In this document: positions 52,105-63,175 of the stretch, piece by piece
Numbering within the stretch: position 1 is the first letter of the stretch
How the letters are laid out: each line of letters starts with the position of its first letter
From: Sepioteuthis lessoniana
Taxonomy: Eukaryota; Mollusca; Cephalopoda; Myopsida; Loliginidae
Direction of reading: 5' to 3'
Length of the DNA stretch: 64,000 nucleotides
Assembly (NCBI GenBank): GCA_963585895.1
Contig: OY757907.1
Coordinates: forward strand, 114,856,648-114,920,647
Program-made: the position numbers and the translations under genes
Notes under the pieces: generated by a model
Databases searched by the model: none
What the model was told of the DNA's origin: nothing
Seen by the model: only the letters and a program-made list of their open reading frames with translations

Positions 52105-52184
52105 CATGAGTCTCAATTCAAATCTGAACGATTTGAATTGAGACTCATGGCACAAAACAATATTGAATTGAGACTCATGGCACT
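52105..52184. repeat. 19-bp perfect hairpin plus direct repeat
   Basis: CATGAGTCTCAATTCAAAT (52105-52123) pairs perfectly with 52131-52149 across a 7-base loop. The right arm's TTGAATTGAGACTCATGGCA is repeated directly at 52164. It looks like replication-slippage or snap-back duplication. Confidence 0.85.
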
Positions 52185-52438
52185 TCTGGCACAAAACAAT
52201 AATATCAGCCCTGTATCATTTAAATAAGCGGGCAGATGCTGCTTGGAGGAAAAAGAACATCTGGAACCGTGCCATTTACTTTAAATCACTCACCTGTCAC
52301 GTACGCCAGGTCATCCCTGGAATATCAGATAAAGAAACAGGGTTGAAAGTTGTAAACCAAAATTTTTTTGTTAATCAACGACAATCTATTCTGACTAATG
52401 ACATTGAATACCGATGCGGGTATTTCAATGAAATGTAA
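52172..52438 (+). CDS. Candidate exon without ATG, unknown protein
   Basis: The frame is open for 88 codons to TAA at 52436. Residues include NKRADAAWRKKNIWNRAIYF, KSLTCHVRQVIPGISDKETG and LTNDIEYRCGYFNEM. Composition is strongly protein-like (balanced charge, W, C, Y). There is no start codon near the beginning, and AATATCAG at about 52204 is a possible but weak acceptor. No family recognised. Confidence 0.3.
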   Translation, partial: DSWHFWHKTIISALYHLNKRADAAWRKKNIWNRAIYFKSLTCHVRQVIPGISDKETGLKVVNQNFFVNQRQSILTNDIEYRCGYFNEM

Positions 52439-52439
52439 C

Positions 52440-52730
52440 AGCAATTATGATAAAAGCAATACTCGTAAAATATAAATAATGGTACATGTAAATCTGTTTA
52501 ACATACTTGTTTGAATACGATACGGTGTATTTCATTTAGTATTAAAAGCCTTGCTTCGAAGAAGGGGAAATATCAAAATGTTGCACAAATATAGTAAAAT
52601 ATTAGGAAAGTTTGCCACTGAAGCACTAATAAATTCGATGGACAACTTCAAAAAAGTAGAGAAATATTCATTGCTTAGTTGGTTTAATGGTATCTCAAAC
52701 CCTTTTGGTTTATGTATGCTGAAGTATGTA
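52440..52730. other. AT-rich DNA, nothing supported
   Basis: The 80-codon frame at 52551-52793 runs into a reverse SINE-A and is rejected. Confidence 0.45.
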
Positions 52731-52734
52731 TCTA

Positions 52735-52990
52735 CCCAACCTCTTCCCCAAAGACAGGATGTGACACTAGGTCGATTTTTAACTAAGTTATAGTTTTCTT
52801 TTTATTAAACTGGTTATCAGACCAAAGCTAAAGAACCTATAAAATTTTCCCATAGCAGAAAAAATAAAAAAGAAAAAACAGGTGGAGTCATGCATTTATT
52901 AAATGCTTCAGCACGAAGTGAAACGCAAAGACCTTTGCTAAGATTTGAACGTCGGTTGCTTACTCGATTTCCTACGACGTAAATACATGT
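52735..52990 (-). mobile_element. tRNA-derived SINE (family A), reverse, diverged
   Basis: ACCCAACCTCTTCCCCAAAG, GATGTGACACTAGGTCGATT and AAGATTTGAACGTCGG, then CTACGACGTAAATACATG, appear in the reverse SINE-A order. Confidence 0.55.
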
Positions 52991-53089
52991 TTATGCCAAA
53001 CTATGTTTGAAAATTATATCTATCTTTACAAAGATTTGTGATATATAAGCGCATCTATGCGCCCCTTAACTGAGAAAAGGTTCTTTAAG

Positions 53090-53200
53090 CTTAGTTACGG
53101 CAATCAGTCTAGGAGAAGGACAATACTAATTCAAACCAGCTTTACTCCACTTAAAAATGACCTCATGCCACATCCTGCTCGTGGTGGAGGGGCTGGATAG
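53090..53200 (+). mobile_element. SINE-A 3' part, forward
   Basis: GGCAATCAGTCTAGGAGAAGG, CAAACCAGCTTTACTCCACT, AAATGACCTCATGCCACATC and GTGGAGGGGCTGG. It lies in inverted orientation to the SINE-A ending at 52990. Confidence 0.65.
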
Positions 53201-53478
53201 ATGTATATATAGAACTCTAACAGGTAATAGCCATTCCTTTTTAGAGCTATCTTCGAAGTAATGGTAACGAAGCTGTGACTTTACTCTACCTAGACCTCCA
53301 GAAGGGATGTCGTTTAATGTCATACACTGGGCACCCTTTTTTCGTGAGGAGAAACTTATTTCTCAACAAGGATACAGTGGAGGTATTAAAAGTTCCGATA
53401 AGAGCAGCTAAATTGTCTAGATGCACAGCCTCTTACACTTCAGTAAAATTCGAAATATATTAATGATTTTCATGTGGT
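53200..53478. other. Spacer, nothing supported
   Basis: Two complementary open frames overlap; neither has a motif. Confidence 0.45.
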
Positions 53479-53479
53479 T

Positions 53480-53931
53480 TGGTATGATGGCTTATAAACC
53501 ATTGTTGGTTTGTTAAATGCCTAATCGTGTTTTAACATATGTATTAAATATTTGATTTATAATCACATTTTGTACTATCGCACTCAAATGTACAAAAAAA
53601 TGTATTCAGTTAAACATCAGTCATATGTTTATCTACAATTAATTGATTAAATTTCTAAAACCTCTATTTAGCTTAAGTCATTTGTTTTAATACACTTTGC
53701 GTGACAAACAGTTATATTTGGCTCATAGATATTACCCTATCAGGTGCTACAATTCCAGATCAGGGTGAACTTGGGAACAATGATAATGAAAGGGTACTCT
53801 GTAATATCCTAAAATTCAAGACTGGAGCCTCAATATCAGATTGTTTAGAGCAATATCCAGGACACTTGTTGGGGGAGCCTTACCCCTTTGCAATGATGCA
53901 GTCTGTGTATTCTGCAGCCCCAGCCAAATGA
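53480..53931 (-). mobile_element. Repeat family B, reverse copy 8
   Basis: Reverse tail (GGTTTGGTATGATGGC, TTGTTGGTTTGTTAAATGCC), a short array, then the reverse head (TATCAGGTGCTACAATTCC, ACTGGAGCCTCAATATCAGA, GTATTCTGCAGCCCCAGCC). The 76-codon plus-strand frame inside it is an antisense reading. Confidence 0.7.
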
Positions 53932-53934
53932 ACC

Positions 53935-54235
53935 TAATATTGATGTTGTAAGATTTATTATTAAGAGATTAATATCCATGATAAAGAAAGTTAATTATAT
54001 TGCAGGATTTTTTCGAGAGAAAACAAATAAATAAGTTATCTAAAACAATAATACGCAAGTAAGAAAATTCTGAGTTGCAATAATCAATGCGGCAGAAGTG
54101 TTCTCAACAAACATATACGGATAGTAAATGACTAAATATCATAAAAAGAAATTTGTCAAAATGCATACATGAACATAAAATGTGACAAAGAGAAATAAAT
54201 AAAACAAAGAAAATAAAGGTATAAATATATATATT
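53935..54235. other. AT-rich DNA, nothing supported
   Basis: No recognised feature. Confidence 0.5.
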
Positions 54236-54238
54236 ATT

Positions 54239-54283
<45 letters not shown>

Positions 54284-54302
54284 GAGGAGGAGGAAGAGGA
54301 GG
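54239..54302. repeat. (GA)about 21 with GAG run
   Basis: GA tract becoming GGA/GAG repeats. Confidence 0.95.
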
Positions 54303-54304
54303 TG

Positions 54305-54905
54305 GAATTATAGTTGTTGATTGAAGGTTCGTGTCAACAGCGTAATGTCCGTCTGCTACTCATTCTTTTGGTAGTAAAGTCGCGCCAAAACTTAGTCGAA
54401 TGATTGCTTGCCTGCCTGATCTGATTTGCTTATTCCTCCAAGACCTCTCTGCGTATTTATTAACTGATAACCAATATTTCCTTCAAGTTTCCAAATTATA
54501 TATTCATAAATACTTATTTGGTTTGGTAGGAGTCTTTTGTAAGTGGCACATCTCAAAGTGAGGCTATAATAATAAAAACAAAAATGAAATAAAATAAGAT
54601 AAAAATAAATAGCGTTCTTTGGCATATTCTTCGTGTTGGCATAAGAACAAGACATATACTTTTGAGTCTTACTCGCTATTGATCGCAAGTAATTTAGAAA
54701 ACAAGATTCCTTGCCTATAATATTTTATCGTTGACTAATATTTTCGATTTATTTACGAAGATAATTCAATCTGCTCTAAGATTGCTAGTTGTTGCTGAGG
54801 ACTTAATATTCTGGTAATATATTTCCTATTTGTTGTTGATATAAATGTGCCCAAAGGTAGGAATATCAAACAAAATAAATCATTGCACAAATTCAACATA
54901 GAATG
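54305..54905. other. AT-rich DNA, nothing supported
   Basis: The 98-codon minus-strand frame at 54392-54688 has no motif. Confidence 0.4.
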
Positions 54906-54912
54906 TTTTATG

Positions 54913-54996
54913 GAGACGTATTTAGTGTGACGGTTATCATCGTTGGAAATGAAATTGTGGACTTGAGTTCAAATCCTGGAAGAGGCTGATTGCGTT
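54913..54996 (+). mobile_element. SINE-A head fragment joined to a B element
   Basis: TTAGTGTGACGGTTATCATC, B box GAGTTCAAATCCTGG and AGAGGCTGATTGCGTTTCA end abruptly where the family B head begins. It is a truncated SINE head or a template-switch chimera. Confidence 0.6.
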
Positions 54997-55610
54997 TCAT
55001 TTTAAGCAAAGGCCCCCGTCCTCTGGGAATGCAGAATATAATGCGTCTCTGCAGAGGGTTAAAACTACCACAGCGAGTGTTCTATATATGAAACTAACAT
55101 TCTGATGATGAGGTTTCAGTAATACTGGAGCTTTGGGGAATGCGGAGTACTCCTTCATTGCAATCGCTAGCAGATCCACTCTGGCTCGGAGTGGTAGCAT
55201 CTAACAGAATCCTATCTATGTTTCAAATAAAACTAAACTGTGTAATTGCGCAAAATTGAATTGTTCGAAATTAAATGTTTTCACATTTAAACTGTGTAAA
55301 TATGCGACACTGAATTGTTCGAAATGTAATGATAAACTGAATTGTTTGAAATAAGACATTCGCTAGCACATCCACTCTGGCTCGGAGTGGTAGCATCTAA
55401 CAGAATCCTATCTATGTTTCAAATAGAACTAAACCGTGTAATTACGCAAAATTGAATTGTTAGAAATTAAATGTTTTACATTTAAATTGTGTACTTATGC
55501 TAAACTGATTTGTTTGAAATAGAACTGTTTATATGTATAAAACTGGATTTGGCATTAAATGACCCAGAATAGTTGATATGCCAAAAAAGACAAAAACAAA
55601 CCAAACAAAA
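54997..55610 (+). mobile_element. Repeat family B, copy 9, with 197-bp internal tandem duplication
   Basis: The head starts in a diverged form and carries GATGAGGTTTCAGTAATACT and TTTGGGGAATGCGGAG. The segment 55164-55300 (CGCTAGCAGATCCACTCTGG...) recurs at 55361-55495 at about 95 percent identity by eye. The tail is GGCATTAAATGACCCAGAAT and ATATGCC. Confidence 0.75.
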
Positions 55611-55639
55611 CAAAACTTCGAGCTAATATCCGACGGAAA

Positions 55640-55822
55640 GACATGAACCGATGTTCTCTCCCTTAGTTTTGGGTAAATAGTAAGACATACTGGGTTCATT
55701 AGCTTTGGTTAGGAAACCACTGCAGAGGAAAAAAATGTAAATTCAAACCAGCGATATTCCGCTTAAAAATTGACCTTGTGTCATATTATATTTGTGATGG
55801 AGGAGTTAAGCAAATAAATACT
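55640..55822 (+). mobile_element. SINE-A 3' part, forward
   Basis: CTCCCTTAGTTTTGGGTAAA, CAAACCAGCGATATTCCGCT and ATTGACCTTGTGTCATATT, then GTGATGGAGGAGTTAAG. The head is lost. Confidence 0.6.
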
Positions 55823-55829
55823 ACGTAGT

Positions 55830-57555
55830 ATGATTTACATGTATGACTGCAGATGTGTTCGTTTATGTGTGTCCATATGTTGACCTTTGTGCGTTCATAT
55901 GTGTATGTTTGCGCGCATATGTAATAAAAACCAATAAGGTAATTCTAAAAAAAGTATATCATGTTGAATTTTATCGTTCATATATACAGAAAAAAATAGC
56001 ATCAGTCAAAGAATGAGAGAAAAGTGTCTTTAAAAGAAGTTAAATCTAAATTAATTGTAATATACAAAGGGTTTAAAGGAGGATAACGCGAGCGTTGCCA
56101 AAAACACTGTATCTATAGAGACAGTTAAGAAAAAAACGAGACTGATTATTTCATCTTTTTCCTTGGCAAATTTGATTGAAAATCATCTGATCAATGTTGA
56201 CCTTGATAATCTATTAAAACATATAATTCCTGTTTACTTCTCAGATTTCACTTTTAAATAATTAATATTGGATTATTGTGTTTTTTTTGTTTGCTGCGTT
56301 ACAAAGGTGGAACACTTGACTGGATTTTGAGATAAAATTTATTACTGTTTGACAAAAAAATTCAACTAGTTAACACAAGTTTAAAAAATCTTGAATAATC
56401 TTGATAAGATAAAACTCTATTCTGATCTGAGGTATTTGGATTGCATGATCTTTTTTAAACTTTTTTTTTTAATGGCCAAGAGACTGAAAGATGAATCCTT
56501 ATCTGATCAGCTGGTCACTTTACGCACAGAGGAAAAAACCTGAAGGTTATCCATAGAACTGATTAATGTTTGACGCTGAAAAGTTATCGCACAAAATTAA
56601 AATTAATCAGCTATTTTGAATTAGGCTTATAAACCTGGAAATAACAATTATTGTTATTTTCTAGACACAAATGACTAGCAACATTTTTTCTCGGCACATT
56701 CCAAAATAATATTCCAGTGTCCCCATTGTCCCCATATGTGGCATGGCGAGATTTCGAATAAATTTAGCTGACCGAAAGACAAGATAAAGACATGTCGAGT
56801 TCTCAATGGAAAAAGGAAAAAATCAGACACATGTTCACAAAAGAAAATACTCAGTTTATTATCGCTAAGGAAACATCGATTTTGGACTGGATTCAAAAAA
56901 TCAGGAGACGGGAAACGTTGTTCATAAGTCGATAAAAAACCCTAATATTCGACAAACCACAGCCCATCCCAAAATACATGGGTTCGTTCTCTACAAAAAG
57001 TTGGTTGTTACCTGCCATTTTGTTAGCTCAATAACTGACTGACTCTTCTAAAAATCCCTAAATTTCATGTATGATCGTCTCTCGCACATACTGCGAGAGT
57101 TCTTTTAATTAATCCTTTGCTGTCGGTTACACAGCCTGGTAATCGGTTCACTGGAGATCGGAAGCAGCAATTTCTTTACACCTAACTCTCTGATTAGACT
57201 TCATAGGATTATTTCCTTTACCTAAATTTCAAAACCCTGCTCCTTAGTTGTCATTTAGGAAGTTTTAAGATGATGTGAAGTTAGTTGTTTTGGCAAAAAA
57301 GAGGGAATTCAATATGACTGGTAAAAGCAATATAAATAGACTTTATCAATTCATATGACAACTGTAATTCAATATAAATATTTAATAATGATCTTTGTAG
57401 AAAATGAACATTGATCAAATAGAACCTTTCCCAAAATAAATAATTAGTTGCATTGTTCGTGGAACACATATAAAAATTAATGTCAGTTTGTAAGGACACG
57501 TATACTTGTGTACGTTATATACATCTTGTAGCGAAGTTTAACAACGAAGTTTAAC
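55830..57555. other. 1.7 kb AT-rich DNA, no repeat or gene recognised
   Basis: The longest stretch without a recognised repeat besides 37.8-38.5 kb. Minus-strand frames at 56675-56896 and 57281-57499 have no motif. It may be unique DNA, and so is the best place to look for conserved non-coding sequence. Confidence 0.45.
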
Positions 57556-57559
57556 AAAA

Positions 57560-57728
57560 GACTAAAAAAAATGTACTTGACACCTCTTTATTTAACACTC
57601 AGCATTATAAGGTCCAGATCAAGGGTAGGTCGAGTAATCCAGAGAAAAAGTAGCGCCCTCCCCTACACCTCGGTGTAGTAGCTATTGAAAAGGGATCCTT
57701 CGGATCTGCCTCGACTACGTTTAGCCAA
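57560..57728 (+). mobile_element. tRNA-derived SINE (family D), 5'-truncated
   Basis: TTAACACTCAGCATTATAAGG, GTAGCGCCCTCCCCTACACC, TCGGTGTAGTAGCTATTG and GGGATCCTTCGGATCTGCC. The head is missing. Confidence 0.7.
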
Positions 57729-57756
57729 TTTACCTATTTACAATTTTATACATATA

Positions 57757-57762
<6 letters not shown>

Positions 57763-57816
<54 letters not shown>
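57763..57816. repeat. (GA)27 microsatellite
   Basis: Perfect GA run. Confidence 0.95.
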
Positions 57817-57819
<3 letters not shown>

Positions 57820-57820
<1 letters not shown>

Positions 57821-58185
57821 AAGATTGTGAAGAGAGAAACGGGGAGAATCTTTAATTGTATACACGTGACTCACATTGATAGTAAATATAGAAAAATAAA
57901 GAGATATGGCATTATCCAAACTATCTAAATAAAAACGAGCAAGATATGCTGAAGAAGTAAGGAAAAGCTCATGAGATATTCTCTTTATGACTCCTATACA
58001 GGAAAACCTTAAGATTGAAAGATCAGCAAAGAATTACTTTTATCATTTCTATGATATTGCTGAATACTGTCTAGAATACTTATCAATAGCAACGAGAAAA
58101 ACTGACAGGGTAATATATCAGTGTCCTTCAATGAACCAGTGGGTGTTGTTGACAGATATATCCTGCCGTTGATAAAATAAACAGA
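57820..58185. other. AT-rich DNA, nothing supported
   Basis: No recognised feature. Confidence 0.5.
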
Positions 58186-58194
58186 GTGATTACA

Positions 58195-58360
58195 GGGAAA
58201 CAAGCAATGCTGGGGTGTAAACTCACCATAGAGAACAAGCACGGCGTGGGTGTTAGCTCTGATCAATGAAAAACAAGCAATGTGTCGGTGTAAGCCGTGA
58301 CCAATGAAAAACAAGCAATGTATCGGTGTAAACCAAGATCAATGAAAAACAAGCATTTCA
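58195..58360 (+). repeat. 38-bp minisatellite, about four units
   Basis: Unit GATCAATGAAAAACAAGCAA + TGTGTCGGTGTAAGCCGT. Two full 38-bp units lie at about 58260-58335. A partial unit follows, and diverged units precede from 58195 (GGGAAACAAGCAATGCTGGGG). The antisense 101-codon frame over it is a by-product. Confidence 0.8.
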
Positions 58361-58369
58361 TGTGGGTCG

Positions 58370-59310
58370 ATCGGGAGTTTTTTAAAGATTATTTAAGGTC
58401 TACAATTTTGGATGAAATCAGTTGCCACTGGCTGTTCCGCCTTTCGACAGCTACTTCGTGTACCTGAACTCACTCCAGTTGCTCACCTAGTCCACACAAG
58501 CGTCATCATCAAAGAATAAAAATATAAAATAGTATTTTGATGTATACGTGTTCCTAGTTGTTTGTTAAAATCCAGCAAGAGGATACTTTAACTGAGGGTG
58601 AAAGAGTGAAAAAATCTGTGCTGTCGACACGCCTTGGTGATGATAAAGATTTTTTTAAAATTCCAAATGTTCCTTGAATATGTGATTTTTTGCCAAGGTT
58701 TAATATATGGTAGCGTTAATATTTGTTACTATGAACTTCATTATGGAAACACTTCCCTTTCATAGTTAATATTTAATGTGGAATACTTTAATTCACAACT
58801 TTTACTTTGTTATCTGAAAAGCCCCATGAAGAAGATATTTTGTTATCACTACGTCGTGTTTGAAAGTAGGAGCTTTTCGCGTTTTCTTTCTTGCCGATTT
58901 GTCGATTATCTGCCTTTCGCAATGATTAAGGGGTACAGATGCAATGGGAAACTATATATGTTTTTGTTTTTTAAGACTGTAACTACAACTCTTAATGTTG
59001 TCGAAAGCAACTAGGAAACGTAGATAATCGACTATTCCCTACTGCTAGGACACAATAGGATCAGCTGATAAAAAGGTGCCTTAAGAAGTTTTCTTGTAAG
59101 GGCTTTGAAATGTACACTATGAAACTCCCAGGCAAAAAAAAACTAATATTATGTATAGATTTTCCTCAAAAACATAAATACCAAATAATCCGATTTGCTG
59201 TATTTTTATGCGCTGTTTCTCGCACCTGTAAATGCCTACTTTAGTAAACACTACCAATCCTTTATTAGCATCAGTAGCATCAAAACGTACCGACGACAAG
59301 AATTTAATTT
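58370..59310. other. Unassigned DNA
   Basis: A plus-strand frame at 58778-59014 has mixed composition without a motif. No repeats recognised. Confidence 0.4.
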
Positions 59311-59315
59311 ACTCT

Positions 59316-59978
59316 TGTTGTATTTTGACCTTCGACCCGGCCAAACATGCCATTCCAATGTGATGCGCCGGAAGGAAGTGACACATCCCAATGGCCAGTA
59401 ATCGAAAGAGATTGCGTGGGCGGATTTGGCTGATGAAATAGGACACGGTAAAAATCCCATGATACACTCATAGACAGATGCACCGGAAGAGAGTGACCTC
59501 TGAACTGCATGACAGTTATTTCCGCTTGATGACGATCAAACATGCTATTCCAAGGATTGAGTGGGCGATTGAGTGGGCGTTGAACTATCATATAAATGTG
59601 AAGACAGGAAGTCAGACAAGAGAAGTTGCTATTAAGATGTGGTAGGGAAAACCACTCCCGGCCTAAGGGGCCCTCGGGGCACTCAGTAGTTTCGGAGGCC
59701 CGTTGGTGAGAAGATGTGGTAGAGAAAGCCAGCATTCAGCAGAAAGCTGAGCACCCGGGCCTCCGGTTGAGTATCAGGAGAACGAGAAAGACACAACGCT
59801 GATGGCCATAAGAGAAGGTTCAATATATTGCAGTCTTTGTCGGTCTCCCACTGCCTCTCACACACAAACGTTACAATATAATGAGAGGTACATATTTTTC
59901 TAAAGAAGTCTTCGCTCGTCCTTTGTCATTGTGTCATTGTGATTCTTTCTGCATGAATCTGCATATGAGTATATAACA
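59316..59978 (+). mobile_element. Solo-LTR-like element, copy 2
   Basis: Begins TGTTGTATTTTGACC and ends ATATAACA. Homologous along its length to 6657-7368 in the other orientation (shared TCATCAAGCGG/CCGCTTGATGACGATCAAA, AGTGGGCGTTGAACTAT, GAGAACGAGAAAGACACAAC, TTCTGCATGAATCTGCATAT). A TATAAA box lies at about 59590. CTCT flanks both ends (59312-59315 and 59979-59982), a possible 4-bp target duplication, though the right side is in a CT microsatellite. A small internal duplication (AAGATGTGGTAG at 59634 and 59711) is not present in copy 1. The 143-codon minus-strand frame is antisense to the LTR. Confidence 0.65.
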
Positions 59979-59979
59979 C

Positions 59980-60017
59980 TCTCTCTCTATCTCTATCACT
60001 CTCTCTCTCTCTCTCTC
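59980..60017. repeat. (CT)n microsatellite
   Basis: CT run with two interruptions between the LTR and the LINE 3' end. Confidence 0.9.
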
Positions 60018-60560
60018 CATGCATGCCAATCAGATATCGATCTTGGTAAGTCCTCAAGACGGTATCATGTGTCTGCAGAGAGCTGATGAATCTGTTTTTG
60101 TTGGTCAGTTAACGCTAGTATGTCCATGTGAAGGAGTCCATAGAAGAACATCATATGGCTCTGTCCTGATTAACGGCAGTGTTCATCATTTCTTGCTCGG
60201 CTTTCTTGGATGGTTAACGAGAAAGTGGATCAGTGGCAGTACGATTGCTGCTTCCAAAATAATGTTCAAAACTGCATACAACATCCGAGTGTATTTCCAT
60301 CAAGTTTTTTCTCCAATTGTTTTGTGAAAGTCCAAAAGGTGCCACTATATAGTTGAACTGATACAGCTATATCTTGGAAGATGCCCTGTGTTATTTTATC
60401 TAGGAGATAAGATTCCATCAGGTCGATAACTTGTAGATAGCATTCGATGTTTTCCCTATGCATATTTTGACCTCGATTTAGATGAGATATTACTACCGAG
60501 GTATATGAACTGATCTTCAAAGTTCAGACGTTTGCAATTTAATGGGAAGATGGCACCATC
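60018..60560 (-). mobile_element. RTE-type LINE pol C-terminal relic
   Basis: The minus strand reads FEDQFIYLGSNIS, AKGKHRMLSTSYR, HKTIGEKT then WKYTRMLYAVLNIILEAA, PYDVLLWTPSHGHTSVN and PTKTDSSALCRHMIPS. This covers the post-catalytic block to the 3' end of pol, with several frameshifts. The 102-codon plus-strand frame is antisense. Confidence 0.75.
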
Positions 60561-60599
60561 ATGATTAGAACACATAGGCTTTCTTTATTTTGAGTTCGC

Positions 60600-60750
60600 A
60601 CAAAACAACCCCTTAACTATCAGGTAAAAAGGGGTAGATTGGACTTCTCAGTCTTGGTAAGGCAGTTTTTCTGACAGATTAAAAATATCTCTGAATCGCA
60701 AAGCATGGGAAAACGGGAAAAGTCTATATAATAAGATCTTACAACTGAAA
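60600..60750 (+). mobile_element. SINE-A body fragment
   Basis: GGTAAAAAGGGGTAGATTGG, TCTCAGTCTTGGTAAGGCAG. Diverged. Confidence 0.35.
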
Positions 60751-60899
60751 CCGCATCAACGTCATAGATATGATAGAACTGTGGCCCTTAGGTCATCTGA
60801 GAATCTACCGGATACAGTAACTTTCACTGAAGGAGCTTCCGTTACATAGTTGCTAGTGTGCTGAACTTCGATATTATAGTAAGTATTTTCGAACTTTAG

Positions 60900-61080
60900 T
60901 CGTTCTGTTACGTTTATTTTCTTATTAATACACTTGGGAAATGCATGAACACTCTTATTCTCTCGGCTGTGGATTAAATAGCTGCACTTCTGTTCTTCCA
61001 TAAGGATGACCTTTGAATTACCTAACCAAGCAAAGTTTATATTTCATTAAACAAAGAAACCAAACTTAACCAAACTTTTA
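60900..61080 (+). mobile_element. SINE-A 3' half with A/B shared tail
   Basis: TTAATACACTTGGGAAATGC, TTCTCTCGGCTGTGGATTAA, then a degraded tail ending TTCATTAAACAAAGAAACC and CCAAAC. Confidence 0.5.
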
Positions 61081-61084
61081 TTGT

Positions 61085-61515
61085 ATTGATGCAAATTGAA
61101 TGTAAGAGATTGATCCATTCGTTACTAAACTTTTATCGAGGGATCAAACGAGTGAAGCTGAAATCAAATAGTTTTCATTTTAGTGTATTAACAATAGTGT
61201 TTAGTAGGATTGGAAACTTATCTGGTGTTAGCCTTTAATATGGAAGTTATGCATGCAGTAATTGCACGAAATATTGCTTAACGAATGTTATAATAGACAA
61301 ATACAATGCTGCTCCCAGAAAGATGAATCGCAAATGAATTCAAATATCTAGAGCCCCATGTATTTTAATTCATTAATATTATTCTGTATTAACGCAAACA
61401 AAATCTATCTATCTAACTATCTTACTCTAACCTAACACTTCTTGCTCTTGCTGCGAATCGTTTTTGTGGAGAAATATAATTAATATGATGCCAATTATAA
61501 ATATATTAGTTATAT
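61085..61515. other. AT-rich DNA, nothing supported
   Basis: No recognised feature. Confidence 0.5.
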
Positions 61516-61519
61516 TTCA

Positions 61520-62220
61520 GGAAAATAAATGAAGAAGGAAAGGAAGGAAGGAAGGAAGGAAGGAAGGAAGGAAGGAAGGAAGGAAGGAAGGAAGGAAGGA
61601 AGGGAAACTAAGATAGAAAAAAAGTAAGAAAAGAATGATTGAAAGAATGACAGCAACAAATAAATAAAGAAATTAACGAAGAAAAAACGAAAGAAAAAAA
61701 ACTAAGAGCGAGAAAAGACAGAAAAGAAAAGATTGGAAGGATGAATTAATCAACAAATAAAGAAAATGAAGGAGAATGTGAAATCCGAAGTGAAAAATAA
61801 AAAAAAAGAATGTTACATCCAAAATAAATACGATTAAAAACTAAAGCAGAAACAACAAAAAGAATGAATGAAATACAAGGAAACTAACAAAATATTATAA
61901 AAAGCAAAAAGCAAAAAAAAAAAAAAAAAAAGAAACATCAGACAAATGTAAAGACTAATGCAATTACAAAGAAAATACATAAACTCTAGAATTGAAAAGA
62001 AGGAAACATTATAAAGTTAGTAAGATACAAAAAAGAGATGAAATAAGCTCTTGAGCTGTAACAAGGAACAAATAATAAAAAGCCAACATAAGAGAAAACA
62101 AAAAAATGAGCTAATGGCTACTCCACCAAAAAAAAAAAAAAATGGATTTCCGGAAATATAAAAAAAATCGACGAAACAAAAGAGTCATTCTAATAAAGAA
62201 TATTCATCCAAGAAAAAAAA
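61520..62220 (+). repeat. 0.7-kb purine-rich tract with (GAAG)about 18
   Basis: A perfect (GAAG/GGAA)n run at about 61533-61601 is followed by 600 bp of A/G-dominated sequence. It is the strand mirror of the pyrimidine tract at 27.8-29.1 kb. Lysine-rich frames within it are compositional. Confidence 0.85.
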
Positions 62221-62224
62221 GCGG

Positions 62225-62955
62225 CTTAAACAAATATAACAAAACAAAGATTACGCAGAACCGAAATCAGAACATCCTCGAAAATAATAGCAAGAATGAC
62301 TGTAAAGCTAATCAATCAGCCTGCAAGGGACATAACTCTGACCTATCAGGTCAAGGATTCATCGGATTCAAGCGATGAACATAAGCACATGCGTATAGAA
62401 AGTGAAGGAGAAAAAATCAAGTGACGATTACAATACAAAAGAAAAGGAAAGGATGGTCGGACAAGTCAATCAAGAGAGTTGCTTTCTTGAAAACCGCATC
62501 TGGGCTTGGACGGCCGCTGGGAATGTTTTGCTGTGCTTCAAAGCTTCATAGAGAACAATAAAGAAGGCCGGACAGAGATAGAGGTTGCAGATTGGATAGC
62601 AAAATGTAACAGTGTTGCAAAGGAACACGTTTTCATCTTTTTTTCTTTTTTTTTTCTTAAGTGGGCGTGTAAGTCGTAGTAAAAAGAAAAGTTGAAAATT
62701 TACAAAGGTTTCTTGCTAATGGGAGTATGTTAGTGATAGAAATGGTCTTTTGTTACTTGATTTCACTGGTATTAAGAGTTAAATTTGGTAGAGCTTACGG
62801 TAAATCCGACGGGAGAACGAGAATACTACTTAAACTATAGGAAATATGAAATTATGATATTTATGATTTTTTGCTTCCTTTGAGTGTTTCAAGAAACAGT
62901 TTGCTATATGTATAAAGATTGTACAACGTTGGTGAAAGAGCATATATATCTAAAA
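62225..62955. other. Unassigned DNA
   Basis: GACGGCCGCTGGG near 62508 is a local G+C peak. No gene recognised. Confidence 0.4.
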
Positions 62956-62959
62956 TTGG

Positions 62960-63088
62960 ATAACGTAGACACTGTATCAATGGCACTGGGTGAATGTCTA
63001 TTTCTTGCATATGCGATCATGGGTCCGTTAAATTCATAGGTGAGAAACTGACAGTTACTTAGTGCCATTGATACTGTATTTACGTTAT
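62960..63088. repeat. 28-bp inverted repeat (73-bp loop)
   Basis: 62960-62987 and 63061-63088 are reverse complements with three differences (core TGTATCAATGGCACT against AGTGCCATTGATAC). Small fold-back structure. Confidence 0.7.
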
Positions 63089-63099
63089 TTCTGACTCTC

Positions 63100-63175
63100 T
63101 CGGGCTCTGTCTGTCTGTCTGTCTCTCTCTCTCTTAGACGTGCACGCACGCACACACACACACACACACACACAA
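63100..63175. repeat. (CTGT)n(CT)n and (CA)n microsatellites
   Basis: CTGTCTGTCTGTCTCTCTCT then a CA run at 63150-63174. Confidence 0.9.

Noticed and set aside
59304-59735. 143-codon minus-strand frame
   Set aside because: Antisense to LTR copy 2; the matching region of copy 1 does not keep the frame.
60019-60327. 102-codon plus-strand frame
   Set aside because: Antisense to the LINE pol C-terminus, which is recognisable on the minus strand.
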